Below, in pieces: positions 34,244 to 43,051 of a stretch of DNA of 64,000 nucleotides. The position numbers and the translations under genes are program-made. This DNA is from Sva-07 sp963728355 (GTDB lineage Bacteria; Actinomycetota; Acidimicrobiia; Acidimicrobiales; Ilumatobacteraceae), in the NCBI GenBank assembly GCA_963728355.1, contig CAVSJQ010000022.1:186001-250000 (forward strand), in the 5' to 3' direction. The notes under the pieces were generated by a model that was not told where the DNA came from, ran no database searches, and was given only the letters and a program-made list of their open reading frames with translations. The first letter of the stretch is position 1. Each line of letters opens with the position of its first letter.

Positions 34244-35455
34244 ATGACGATGACCGACAATCGCACCGGCCTGAATGCCGACGAGCAGCGCGTCAGCGAC
34301 CTCGTCGACGAACTCCTCGAGTCGTTCCCTCCGCAGACCACCGAGCCGAAGGTGTTCCTCGGCGAGCAGTTCGACCGTGGACTCGCCTGGGTGCACTTCC
34401 CGGAAGGGCACGGCGGGCTCGGGTTGAACCCGAAGTTGCAGAAGCTGATCAACGAGCGCGTGTTCGCCGCCGGCGGTCCGAATCCCATGTACCGCAATCC
34501 GATCGGCCACGGCATGACCGGGCCGACCGTGGTGGCGTGGGGGAGCGAGGAGCAGAAGCAGCGCTACCTGCGGCCCTTGTTCACCGGCGAGGAGATCTGG
34601 TGCCAGTTGTTCTCCGAGCCGGGCTCGGGTTCGGACTTCGCCGGACTGTCGTCGACCGGCGTGAAGGACGGCGATGAGTGGATCGTCAACGGCCAGAAGG
34701 TGTGGACGACGCTCGCTCACCTCTCGAAGTGGGGCCTGCTCGTCGTGCGCACCGACCCGAACGCGGTCAAGCACGCAGGGCTCACCGCCTTCGTCGTCGA
34801 CATGCAGGATCCGACCGTCGAGATCCGTCCACTGCGCCAGATGACGGGCGAGGCGGAGTTCAACGAGGTGTTCTTCTCCGACACCCGGATCCCCGACGCC
34901 GAGATGCTCGGCGGCCCCGGCGACGGCTGGCGGGTGTCGCTCACGACGCTGATGAACGAGCGGGTGTCGATCGGTGGCTCGATCCCGGCCAAGGGGTCGG
35001 GCACGATCTCGGCGCTCGTGCAGACGTGGCAGCGGCTCCCCGAGGACGCCAAGGACCCGGTCGCACTCGATCAGGTGATGAAGCTGTGGGCGCGCGCCGA
35101 GGTGCTGCGGCTCACCAACATCCGCGCCAACCAGAACCGCAAGATGGGCGACCCGGGGCCCGAGGGTTCCATCGGCAAGATGGCCTCCGCCGACCTGAAC
35201 AAGGACATCTACGACGAGGTCGTCAACCTGCTCGGCGCCGACGGCCTGCTGTACGGCAGCTACGAGATGGTGCGCCCGGAGACCGCCATGGGTTCGGACA
35301 CGCTCCAGAAGGCCTTTCTGCGCAGCCGGGCCAATTCGATCGAGGGCGGCACCACCGAGGTGATGAAGAACATCCTCGGCGAGCGGGTCCTCGGCCTTCC
35401 CGGCGACATCCGCGTCGATCGCGACAAGCCGTGGTCGGAGGTCCCCCGCAGCTGA
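34244..35455 (+). CDS. Acyl-CoA dehydrogenase family protein
   Basis: Protein of 403 aa. Seen: EEIWCQLFSEPGSGSDFAGL, DGDEWIVNGQKVWTTLAHLS for FAD and substrate binding, FNEVFFSDTRIPDAEMLG in the middle domain and near the C-terminus RANSIEGGTTEVMKNILGER. It oxidises an acyl-CoA to the enoyl form and passes electrons to an electron-transfer flavoprotein. The sequence resembles the FadE-type dehydrogenases used on branched or steroid-derived acyl-CoAs in actinobacteria. It probably works with the ligase at 31825. Confidence 0.9.
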   Translation: MTMTDNRTGLNADEQRVSDLVDELLESFPPQTTEPKVFLGEQFDRGLAWVHFPEGHGGLGLNPKLQKLINERVFAAGGPNPMYRNPIGHGMTGPTVVAWGSEEQKQRYLRPLFTGEEIWCQLFSEPGSGSDFAGLSSTGVKDGDEWIVNGQKVWTTLAHLSKWGLLVVRTDPNAVKHAGLTAFVVDMQDPTVEIRPLRQMTGEAEFNEVFFSDTRIPDAEMLGGPGDGWRVSLTTLMNERVSIGGSIPAKGSGTISALVQTWQRLPEDAKDPVALDQVMKLWARAEVLRLTNIRANQNRKMGDPGPEGSIGKMASADLNKDIYDEVVNLLGADGLLYGSYEMVRPETAMGSDTLQKAFLRSRANSIEGGTTEVMKNILGERVLGLPGDIRVDRDKPWSEVPRS

Positions 35456-35473
35456 GCGCCCCCCAGTTCCCGC

Positions 35474-35518
35474 GAGCGATGAGCCAACCGCCCGAATACG
35501 GGCTTTTCGCTCATCGCC
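35474..35518. repeat. REP-like nested palindrome, copy 4 (inverted)
   Basis: The reverse complement of the consensus of copies 1-3: outer GCGATGAGC/GCTCATCGC and inner GCCCG/CGGGC. It lies 18 nt after the acyl-CoA dehydrogenase stop, between convergent genes. Confidence 0.85.
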
Positions 35519-35550
35519 TGGTGTGGACGGAGGGCGGGGGACTCAGTGGT

Positions 35551-36597
35551 TCAGGCTGGCCAGGACGTCGCTGGCGCCGAGGCCGCGGTCGTCCATCCCG
35601 GGACGGTCGAGCAGGCTGCCGCCGAGCAGCACCGTCGTCGCCGTCTCGACGGCGTCTGGAGGTCGCGAATGTTGCGCGGCGGCGGGAAGTACTCGTCCTC
35701 GAGCGTGACGTCGACGAGTTCGACGCCGCGGGCGGGTGCCAGGAACCGGACGACCTCGTCGACGAGTTCTTCGGGAGCCGATGCTCCTGCAGTGACCCCC
35801 ACGATGCCGGTGAGATCGGACGGCAGTTCGGCGACAGAGTTGATGCGGTAGACCCGCTCGCAGCCCTCCTCGCGGGCGAGTTGCTCGAGCGCCCGGGTGT
35901 TCGAGGAGTTCGCCGAGCCGATCACCACCACGACGTCGCAGCGGTGTGCGAGTTCCATCAACGCCGCCTGACGGTTGGTCGTGGCAAAGCAGAGATCGCT
36001 GCGGCCGGGCGTCCACACATCGGGGAAGCGCTCCTTCACCCGCACGGCGACTCCTTCCCAGTCGCGGTGCGACAGCGTGGTCTGCGCGAGCAGGGCAACC
36101 GGCTGGTCCGACGCCTCCAGCACGTCGACTTCGGCGACCGATTCGACCCGATCGATGGCGTCGGGGGCCACCGCCATCGTGCCGATCGCCTCCTCGTGGC
36201 CCTCATGGCCGACGTAGACGATCCGATAGCCCTTGCCGGCGCGCACCTTGACCTCGTGGTGCACCTTGGTGACGAGCGGGCACACCGAGTCGACCACGTA
36301 CGAGCCGCGACTGCGTGCCGCCTCGACGACCTCCGGTGCCGACCCATGCGCCGACAGCATGATCGGGCTGCCGACCGGGACGTCGGCGATGTCGTCGACG
36401 AAGACGACGCCCTGATCGACGAACCGGTCGACGACCAGCTTGTTGTGGACGATCTCGTGATAGCAGTACACCGGCGGCGGGAAGGTCCGCACCATCCACG
36501 CCAGGGCCTTGATCGCCATCTCCACGCCGGCGCAGAACCCGCGCGGCTGGGCGAGGAGAACGAGCTCGACACGCGAGTCGCTTGCAGGGGGTGACAT
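35551..36597 (-). CDS. ispH: 4-hydroxy-3-methylbut-2-enyl diphosphate reductase
   Basis: Protein of 348 aa from ATG 36597. This [4Fe-4S] enzyme makes IPP and DMAPP in the last step of the MEP pathway. The three cluster Cys are in QPRGFCAGVEMAIKA, VVDSVCPLVTKVHHEV and SDLCFATTNRQ; the substrate Glu/Asn region is IGSANSSNTRAL. The last 30 residues in this frame turn Arg- and Cys-rich, while the next frame keeps high-GC third positions and reads AVETATTVLLGGSLLDRP to a stop at 35543. That points to a one-base deletion near 35660. The catalytic part is intact. Confidence 0.9.
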   Translation of the reverse strand: MSPPASDSRVELVLLAQPRGFCAGVEMAIKALAWMVRTFPPPVYCYHEIVHNKLVVDRFVDQGVVFVDDIADVPVGSPIMLSAHGSAPEVVEAARSRGSYVVDSVCPLVTKVHHEVKVRAGKGYRIVYVGHEGHEEAIGTMAVAPDAIDRVESVAEVDVLEASDQPVALLAQTTLSHRDWEGVAVRVKERFPDVWTPGRSDLCFATTNRQAALMELAHRCDVVVVIGSANSSNTRALEQLAREEGCERVYRINSVAELPSDLTGIVGVTAGASAPEELVDEVVRFLAPARGVELVDVTLEDEYFPPPRNIRDLQTPSRRRRRCCSAAACSTVPGWTTAASAPATSWPA

Positions 36598-36605
36598 CTC
36601 GTCCA

Positions 36606-36611
36606 AGGCTA
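36606..36611 (-). promoter_or_regulatory. Predicted leaderless -10 (TAGCCT) for ispH
   Basis: TAGCCT on the minus strand, 8 nt, then ATG 36597. Confidence 0.55.
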
Positions 36612-36629
36612 CCCGAGACGCCCTGCCGG

Positions 36630-36635
36630 TAGCCT
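36630..36635 (+). promoter_or_regulatory. Predicted leaderless -10 (TAGCCT) for the DUF512 gene
   Basis: TAGCCT, 9 nt, then ATG 36645. Only 47 nt separate the ispH and DUF512 start codons, with one such box for each strand. Confidence 0.55.
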
Positions 36636-36644
36636 GACGAACCC

Positions 36645-38121
36645 ATGTCCGACACGGTCCACGTCGTCCCCGACGTCCAGCGCGCCAGCGAGCGCGACAT
36701 CGAGCGCGCCACGCCGTCGCGCTCGCTCTCGCCGATCGTCGTGGCCGTGGCGAGCGGGTTCCCCGGCTGCACTGGCCGGCGTGCAGGCGGGTGACGAGAT
36801 CGTGCGGATCAACGGCGATGTGCCGCGCGACATCATCGAATGGCAGATGGCCGCCGACGAAGCGGACGTCGAGCTCGACGTGCAGCGCGGCGGCCTCGAT
36901 CTGGCGTTCTCGATCGAGAAGCGGGCCGGTGAGTCGCTCGGTGTCGACGTGTCGAGCGCCGTGTTCGACCGGGTTCGCACCTGCGACAATCACTGCGAGT
37001 TCTGCTTCATCTATCAGCTGCCCAAGGGCATGCGCCGCAGCCTCTACCTGAAGGACGACGATTACCGACTGTCGTTCCTGTACGGCAACTTCACCACGCT
37101 CACCCGGTTCACCGAGGCCGACCTCGAACGGGTGGTCACCGAACGGCTCTCGCCACTGCACGTCAGCATCCATGCCACCGACCCCGACGTGCGCAGCCAG
37201 ATGCTCAAGAATCCCCGCGGGGCAATGAGCCTTCGCTGGCTCCGGGCACTGCTCGACCACGACATCGACGTGCGCGGCCAGATCGTGGTGTGTCCGGGTG
37301 TGAACGACGGCGCCGTCCTCGCCGACACGATGGCCGGCATCCTCGACCGGTTCCCGGAGCTGGAGTCGGTCGCCGTCGTGCCGCTCGGCATCTCCAAGTT
37401 CAACGGTGAGGCCGCGATGCGTCTGCACACGGTGGCAGAGGCGCAGGCGGTCGTCGACATCGTCGACGACTGGCAGGACGTTTTCCAGGCCACACTCGGC
37501 AAGCGGATGGTGTACGCCGCCGACGAGTACTACCTGATGGCGCAACGACCCTTCCCGCATGCGCAACGCTACGACGGCTTTCCCATGCACGAGGACGGCA
37601 TCGGGATGGCCCGCACGTTCGAAGCCGAGTTCGCCGGCCGCACCGACGAAGCCACCGGGGTACGTCGCGGTTTCTTCGCCGCCGTCGACGCCCCGCCGAA
37701 TCCCGCTGCCTACACCGGACTGCGTACGGCCACGTCGTGCGGCACCGACGGTTCGAGCGGTGCGGCCACGATTTCACTGCGGCCGCGTCGCACTGCTCCC
37801 ATCGGCATCCTCACGGGCGAGCTCGGAGCGCCGGTGATCACGCCCCTGGTCGAGTCGCTCGGCCGTGACGACATCCGCATCATCGCCGTTCGCAACGAAT
37901 TCTTCGGCGGCAACACCGGCGTCACCGGTCTGCTGACCGGCGAGGACGTCAGTCGAGCACTGGCCACCGAGCCGCAGGGGCATCGCTACCTGCTTCCGGA
38001 CGTGTGTCTGTCGGACGAGGGACGCTTCCTCGACGGACTGACTGTCGGCGACCTTCCCCGGGTCGTGGAGATCATCGAGACCGACGGCATCGCACTCCGT
38101 GCCGCACTGGAGCCGGCATGA
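36645..38121 (+). CDS. DUF512 family PDZ/Fe-S protein, apparently frameshifted
   Basis: The ATG at 36645 opens a frame that reads SPIVVAVASG and then goes out of phase and stops at about 36791; the frame that continues reads AGSPAALAGVQAGDEIVRIN, the PDZ-like start of the family. Removing one base in 36756-36764 joins the two. Beyond this the protein is intact: RTCDNHCEFCFIYQLPKGM carries the CxxxCxxC cluster motif, followed by LHVSIHATDPDVRSQML and the DUF512 domain (FEAEFAGR.., ILTGELGAPVI). It is ATGA-coupled to der, as in many Gram-positives. Function unknown; it may be a radical-SAM-like protein. Confidence 0.75.
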
Positions 38122-39533
38122 CCGACATCGACCACAACGCATCCACCGACGACACCGGTGACGGGGCCGACGACCTGATCGCCGACGAGATCGCCACCGT
38201 CGTCATCATCGGGCGCCCCAACGTGGGCAAGAGCACGCTGTTCAACCGCATCGTCGGGAGCCAGCAGGCCATCGTCGAAGACCGCCCGGGCATCACCCGC
38301 GACCGCAAAGAGCTCGAAGCGGAGTGGCTCGACGTGCCGTTCCGGGTCGTCGACACGGGCGGATGGATGCCCGGCGGCGACGAACTGGAGGCCAAGGTGA
38401 GCCGCCAGGTCGAGGCGGCCGTCAAGGATGCCGACGTCGTGTTGTTCGTGGTCGACGCATCGGTCGGCCTCACCGACGACGACCAGCAGATCGCCAACTG
38501 GATCCGACGTTCCGGCACCGAGGTGATCGTCGTCGCCAACAAGGCTGACAACGAACGCCGTGAGACCGAGATGTGGGAGTTCATGAGCCTCGGGATCGGT
38601 GAACCGGTCCCCGTGAGTGCCCTGCACGGTCGCCGAGCGGGCGATCTGCTCGACCTCGTGCTCGAGCGGTTCCCGCAACACTTGCGCCAGCCGATGAACA
38701 AGCCGGTCGACCCGTGGCGTCCAGTGGACGAGGACGAGGCTGCCGCCGCTGCCGAGGTGGAGGCAGCGGTGCCCCGCGTGGCCATCGTGGGACGCCCGAA
38801 CGTGGGCAAGAGCACGCTGTTCAACCGTCTGGTCGGCGCCGACCGCTCGGTGGTGCACGACCTGGCGGGCACCACCCGGGATTCGATCGACACGCTCGTC
38901 GAGACCGACGACGGCCCGATCGTGTTCATCGACACCGCCGGCATGCGCCGCAAGGGCCGCATCGACGACTCGGCCGAGTACTACTCGTTCGTCCGCGCCC
39001 TCCGTTCGATCGACGACGCCGACGTCGCACTGCTGGTGATCGATGCCACCGTCGGGGTCACCGCACAGGACCAGCGCCTCGCGGAGCGTGTCGACGCCGC
39101 AGGTTGTCCGATCGTGCTGATCTTGAACAAGTGGGATCTCGTCGGCACCGAGGCACGCCTCGAGATCCAAGCCGAGGTGGCCCGCATGTTGGGCTTCGTC
39201 GCCGACAGTTCGGTTCTGAAGATCTCGGCACTGACCGGGAAGAACGTCGACAAGTTGCGTCCCCGGCTGCAGGAGGCGATCGGCCAGTACCACACCCGGG
39301 TGCCGACCCGTGACGTCAACAAGGTGATCGCGGCGGCCCAGCAGCGCCAGCCGATCGGAGGTGGCGCCAAGATTCTCTACGCCGTCCAGGGTGCGATCGA
39401 CCCGCCCACGTTCACGCTGTTCGTCAACCGTGAAGTGCCGCAGCACTACCTGCGCTACATCGAGCGCACGATCCGCGAAGAGTTCGGTCTCGGCGCCACC
39501 GCGATCAAGATCCGTGTCCGCAAGCGCCAGTGA
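38118..39533 (+). CDS. der: Ribosome biogenesis GTPase Der (EngA)
   Basis: Protein of 471 aa. Two G domains in tandem: GRPNVGKSTLFNRIVG with ITRDRKELE, DTGGWM and NKAD in the first, and GRPNVGKSTLFNRLVG with TTRDSID, DTAGMRRKG and LNKWDL in the second. The C-terminal KH-like domain ends at FGLGATAIKIRVRKRQ. Der acts in assembly of the 50S subunit. The ATG overlaps the DUF512 stop by 4 nt, which settles the start. Confidence 0.97.
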   Translation: MTDIDHNASTDDTGDGADDLIADEIATVVIIGRPNVGKSTLFNRIVGSQQAIVEDRPGITRDRKELEAEWLDVPFRVVDTGGWMPGGDELEAKVSRQVEAAVKDADVVLFVVDASVGLTDDDQQIANWIRRSGTEVIVVANKADNERRETEMWEFMSLGIGEPVPVSALHGRRAGDLLDLVLERFPQHLRQPMNKPVDPWRPVDEDEAAAAAEVEAAVPRVAIVGRPNVGKSTLFNRLVGADRSVVHDLAGTTRDSIDTLVETDDGPIVFIDTAGMRRKGRIDDSAEYYSFVRALRSIDDADVALLVIDATVGVTAQDQRLAERVDAAGCPIVLILNKWDLVGTEARLEIQAEVARMLGFVADSSVLKISALTGKNVDKLRPRLQEAIGQYHTRVPTRDVNKVIAAAQQRQPIGGGAKILYAVQGAIDPPTFTLFVNREVPQHYLRYIERTIREEFGLGATAIKIRVRKRQ

Positions 39534-39560
39534 CCGCCATGAGTGAATCCGGGTGTCGTG

Positions 39561-39770
39561 ATGCCGTGGTGTGAGGACTGTTCGAAGTACTGGACGCCGA
39601 ACTCGATGAACGATGATGGCACCTGTCCGAGCTGCCACCGGGTCATCGAGGAGCCGACACCTGCCGGCGAGGGCGACGGCGAGGACGAGAAGGCGCCGTG
39701 GCACTTCAAGCTGATGGTCGCCGCTCTGGTGGTCTACCTCGGCTGGCGGTTCGTCGAGATCATCACCTGA
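39561..39770 (+). CDS. Small zinc-ribbon membrane protein
   Basis: Protein of 69 aa from ATG 39561; a GTG at 39543 would add six residues. The N-terminal half has two CxxC motifs (WCEDCSKYW and CPSCHRV) that form a zinc ribbon; the C-terminal half has one membrane span (FKLMVAALVVYLGWRFVEII). Similar small proteins follow der in actinobacteria, but no function is known. It converges on the HNH gene, 12 nt away. Confidence 0.72.
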   Translation: MPWCEDCSKYWTPNSMNDDGTCPSCHRVIEEPTPAGEGDGEDEKAPWHFKLMVAALVVYLGWRFVEIIT

Positions 39771-39782
39771 GGGCGCAGCGTT

Positions 39783-41003
39783 CTACGCTGCTGGCCTGGC
39801 GGTCGGCGCCGCCGCGGAATGGGGTCGACTTCGTCGGTGGACCGTTCCGTCGGGCAACCGGATCGTCAGTTCTCGCGTTCGGGCGTCGAGGTCGAGCGTC
39901 CAGCCTCCTTCGTGCAGGAGGTGATGGTCGCGACTGCAGCAGGGAATCAGCCGGTCGAGGTTCGTCTCGCCCTGATCGGCATCCCATTCGTCGATGTGGT
40001 GGATCTCGCAGCGGTCGAAGGGCACGTCGCAATCGCCGATTCCACACGTGCGGTACATCGCCCGAAGGGCCCGGCGTTGGTCATCCGTGGCGAGTCGTCG
40101 GCTGCGGCCCACGTCGAGTGCGACACCCTCGCCACCGAGCACGACCGGCAGGATGTGGGCGTCGCAAGCGAGCCGTCGCATCGTGTCGATGGGCACGGTG
40201 GTGCCGTCGCCGAGTTCGCACGTCGACCCTTCGTGACGGCCACGAGTCAGGGTGTCGACGTCGACGAGTGCCAGGAGTTCGACCCTGCCGGGTCGCCGGG
40301 AGCGATTTGCCGAGGTGGCGAGTTCGAGCAGCGCTCGTGCCGCGACGTCGCCGTCATCGGACGATTCGCTCGACGCAGCAGCCAGCGCCCGGGTCTCCAG
40401 TTCGATCGCTCGGAAGAGACGTGCGCCCGATTCAGGGTCGTACTCCGCCCGGAGCCAGTACATCCCGGTCTCGTCGTTGATGCCCTTGGTGAGGCGTGTC
40501 GCTCGACGTTGGCGGACGGCTCGTTCGAGCCCAGCGTCAGCGGCGATCTGGTCGACGACTCGCTCGACGAAACGATGGAACTGCGCCGGGGTGGACGCAG
40601 CAGCAGCCTTGGCGAGCTCGTCGTCCATCGACATCAATGCTTCACGTGCCGTGTCGTCGAGGCGTCGCGCGGCGTTGCTCAAGGTGTCGGCGTGCTCGGT
40701 TCCGATGTGCCCTCGACCGAGTTGTGCCGCAACCGTCGGCAGTTCTCCGAGCGTCGCTGCCCTCCGAGCCGTGCGTTCCGCCTGCCGGGACGAGCAGTGC
40801 CCGACCCGGCCGAGCACGTCGGCGGCAGGAGCCCCGGCCCCGGCGGCCGCCAACTCGTCGGCCCGGCGGGCGAGGGCGTGCTCGGTCTCGGCGACGAACC
40901 CCCGCACACGCTCGAGATCACGCAGGTTCGCCGCAACCGCCCCGGAGTCGAGCGTCGAGACATCGGTTCCCTCCAACCGCTCGACGAGACCGCTGACCTT
41001 CAT
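39783..41003 (-). CDS. DUF222 / HNH endonuclease domain protein
   Basis: Protein of 406 aa from ATG 41003 (a GTG at 41030 would add nine residues). The first 250 residues are the helical DUF222 domain. The C-terminal HNH motif is CEIHHIDEWDADQGETN then NLDRLIPCCSRDHHLLHE with paired Cys for zinc. The family is greatly expanded in actinobacteria and often called the 13E12 repeat family. It probably cuts DNA, but no host phage or intron is seen here. Terminal residues are Ala/Pro-rich. Confidence 0.85.
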   Translation of the reverse strand: MKVSGLVERLEGTDVSTLDSGAVAANLRDLERVRGFVAETEHALARRADELAAAGAGAPAADVLGRVGHCSSRQAERTARRAATLGELPTVAAQLGRGHIGTEHADTLSNAARRLDDTAREALMSMDDELAKAAAASTPAQFHRFVERVVDQIAADAGLERAVRQRRATRLTKGINDETGMYWLRAEYDPESGARLFRAIELETRALAAASSESSDDGDVAARALLELATSANRSRRPGRVELLALVDVDTLTRGRHEGSTCELGDGTTVPIDTMRRLACDAHILPVVLGGEGVALDVGRSRRLATDDQRRALRAMYRTCGIGDCDVPFDRCEIHHIDEWDADQGETNLDRLIPCCSRDHHLLHEGGWTLDLDARTRELTIRLPDGTVHRRSRPHSAAAPTARPAA

Positions 41004-41119
41004 GCCTCCATCATGACCAGGGGGTGTCACAGGGTTGGCGTGGGCGGAGGCGTGCGCCGGAGAAGTCGACGGAGGGGCCGATCGAATCGGTCGCTAGCAT
41101 CCGGGGTCCACATGCAATA

Positions 41120-41194
41120 CGGGCTGTGGCGCAGCTTGGTTAGCGCGCTTGTCTGGGGGACAAGAGGTCGGGAGTTCGAATCTCCCCAGCCCGA
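41120..41194 (+). tRNA. tRNA-Pro (anticodon GGG)
   Basis: Perfect 7-bp acceptor (CGGGCTG with CAGCCCG), D-arm GCGC/GCGC around AGCTTGGTTA, anticodon stem CTTGT/ACAAG with loop CTGGGGG giving anticodon GGG, and T-arm GGGAG-TTCGAAT-CTCCC. The discriminator base is A; the 3' CCA is not encoded (CGA follows). It reads proline CCC and CCU codons. Confidence 0.93.
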
Positions 41195-41202
41195 CGAATA
41201 CG

Positions 41203-41235
41203 GCCCTGGTCGAAGGCGGAGCCTCCGACCAGGGC
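41203..41235. terminator. Hairpin after tRNA-Pro
   Basis: A 10-bp perfect stem (41203-41212 with 41226-41235) plus an inner AGGC/GCCT stem. It lies 8 nt after the tRNA and before a convergent gene. There is no T-tract, so it is a likely but unproven terminator. Confidence 0.6.
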
Positions 41236-41258
41236 GTTCGGAAGGCCGGCAGGGGCGG

Positions 41259-41831
41259 TCAGGGGCAGACGACGTCGGGATTCCAGTTCTCGAACATTCC
41301 GGCGGGGTTGGGCTTCCACACCCACGCATGCAGGATGTACCAGCCGAGCGCAGGGTTCAGGATTCCCATCTCGTGGCCGAGCACGCTGGGTGGATCCTCG
41401 TTGCCCGCGGCGTGCCACGCTTCGGCCGGAACGACCCACTCCACGGCGACCAGGTGCATCTTGCCGTTGGGAAGCCGCTCGTACACGAGTCCTTCCGGAC
41501 GTAGCGGATCGAGCGCGATGTCCTCGATGCCTGCGTGGTCGAACCAGTGATAACCCATCGCTCCCTCGTCCGGTTTGGCGACGCATCCGGTGATCGGAAT
41601 GTCCGGGTCCTTCCAGCCGAGCTGATGTCCGGCCGCTTCGGCGGTCTCCACGCGATGGAATCGTGCTGTCGCAGCGCGTACTTCGGCGAGGTCGGACTGA
41701 CCGGACGGTGAGCCGGCCGTCGCGACCGGCGAAGCAACCAGTGCGGTCAGCGCCAGTGCCCCCGCCAACGCAGTACCTGCCTTGATGTACCAGGAGTCCG
41801 AGCTCCGCGAGACGTGTCGGGTGATGTGCAT
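41259..41831 (-). CDS. Secreted protein of unknown function
   Basis: Protein of 190 aa. The N-terminal signal is AGTALAGALALTALVASPV with likely cleavage near ATAG. The mature part reads ATARFHRVETAEAAGHQLGW, EGAMGYHWFDHAGIED, PEGLVYERLPNGKMHLVAVE and WYILHAWVWKPNPAGMFENW, a pattern I have seen in secreted actinobacterial and soil-bacterial proteins of unknown role. The ATG has a GAGGAGG ribosome site 6 nt upstream, one of the few strong ones here. It follows the redox operon on the same strand but 182 nt away. Confidence 0.75.
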   Translation of the reverse strand: MHITRHVSRSSDSWYIKAGTALAGALALTALVASPVATAGSPSGQSDLAEVRAATARFHRVETAEAAGHQLGWKDPDIPITGCVAKPDEGAMGYHWFDHAGIEDIALDPLRPEGLVYERLPNGKMHLVAVEWVVPAEAWHAAGNEDPPSVLGHEMGILNPALGWYILHAWVWKPNPAGMFENWNPDVVCP

Positions 41832-42013
41832 GATGTTCCTCCTCGGTGTGGTGGTGGTTACCGGATGCGACTACACACCCGCACCGTTGCTGCCGGGTTG
41901 CACATGGGTGACACCGCAACGACGCACCGCTCGACGACGAGCGCGCAGCTCGCGAACCGACGGCGCGCCCGGTCGAGGCGCAGGTCGATCCCCTCCACGG
42001 GGGACCGCCTTCG

Positions 42014-43051
42014 TCAGGAGTCGAAGATCGGGTCGAAGACGAGCCCGACGGTCGAGCCGGGCATCGTCGGGTCCGGCATCCGAGCGATCTCGGCCGCGCG
42101 CTGGCCGACGGCGAACATCGCGGCCGTCGCATCGACGAACGCCTCGCCGGAATCGCCGTAGGCCAGCTCCAGCGCTCCGAGCAGACGTCCGTACAGCCGG
42201 TTGAAGTCGGTGAGGACCGCAAGCACCTCGGGGGCATCGGCGTAGTCGGCGAGCTGTGCGTCGACCCTCATCGGGTTGACGTCGGCGTAGTCGACCGTGA
42301 ACGGTGCGCCGTTCGGCCCGGTCTCGAGCGTGTCGCTGTCGGTGAATCGCTTGCCGACCTCGAGCTCGACGAACCGCTCGAAGTGGCCGGGTTCCTTGTT
42401 GCTCGTCCCGGCGAAGATCGACGGGTCGTCGTCGAAGACTCCGCCGTCGGCGCCTTCGCCCTGGGTGATGATCTCGGTGATCGCGGCCGTGACGTCGGCA
42501 GCGGTCGTGATGGTGAGCAACTGCGCGCTGCCGTAGAACGCCGATGGCTTGATCTGTCGCGCGGCATTGTCGGCGAGAATCGTGGGGAACTCGGCGAGCA
42601 CCCTCGCGAAGCGCTCCTCGACGCCTGCGTACAGTTGAGCGATCGTGTGCCAATCCCGTTCCTCGGGTCGAGCACCGGCGCCGGCCGGCTGTTCGATCCG
42701 CTTGAAGTCGGTGATCGCCATCGCTGACAGCGGTCGGATGTGGACCTCCCAGCCGGGCGCCGCACCGGGGAGGGAGTGCGGATAGTGCGGCACGAACCCG
42801 TCGTAGGCGAGCCTCGGCGTACCACCGACCGCGAGCAGCAGGTTGGCGACCTGGGTCATGTGCAGCATCTCTTCGGTGAACACGGTGCGCAGGATCTTTC
42901 GCGGTACGGCGTTGCGGTCCTGGGCCGTCTCGGCTGACGCCCACGCAGCCAGGTATGGCGGAACGGTCGCATGTTCGACCTCCAACGCCAGCTGCAGGTC
43001 GGCCTGGAGCTGCGCGAGGTCGGTCGCCGGATCGATCTCGGGGATGCTCAC
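42014..43051 (-). CDS. VioB-like ferritin-fold protein
   Basis: Protein of 345 aa from a GTG overlapping the GMC gene stop (GTGA). Helical, with the diiron-type ligands ALEVEHATVPPYLAAW (E..H) and FTEEMLHMTQVANLLLA (EE..H), then GTPRLAYDGFVPHYPHSLPG. This is the ferritin-like domain of VioB/RebD-type iminophenyl-pyruvate dimer synthases (PF12902), which in its short form stands alone. The rest (from about residue 200) may pack as a second domain. In indolocarbazole pathways VioB couples oxidised amino acids; here the partner oxidase would be the GMC enzyme. Reaction unknown. Confidence 0.78.
   Translation of the reverse strand: MSIPEIDPATDLAQLQADLQLALEVEHATVPPYLAAWASAETAQDRNAVPRKILRTVFTEEMLHMTQVANLLLAVGGTPRLAYDGFVPHYPHSLPGAAPGWEVHIRPLSAMAITDFKRIEQPAGAGARPEERDWHTIAQLYAGVEERFARVLAEFPTILADNAARQIKPSAFYGSAQLLTITTAADVTAAITEIITQGEGADGGVFDDDPSIFAGTSNKEPGHFERFVELEVGKRFTDSDTLETGPNGAPFTVDYADVNPMRVDAQLADYADAPEVLAVLTDFNRLYGRLLGALELAYGDSGEAFVDATAAMFAVGQRAAEIARMPDPTMPGSTVGLVFDPIFDS

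Noticed and set aside
39783..41003. HNH protein as a homing endonuclease or intein
   Set aside because: It is a free-standing DUF222 protein, a widely expanded chromosomal family, and interrupts no host gene.
41120..41194. tRNA-Pro as an attachment site for an integrated element
   Set aside because: No integrase and no repeated tRNA 3' end was found downstream; the adjacent HNH gene is of the common DUF222 type.
41985..42005. TCCCC/GGGGA hairpin after the ferritin-like gene as a terminator
   Set aside because: Stem of about 5 bp and no T-tract; not convincing.
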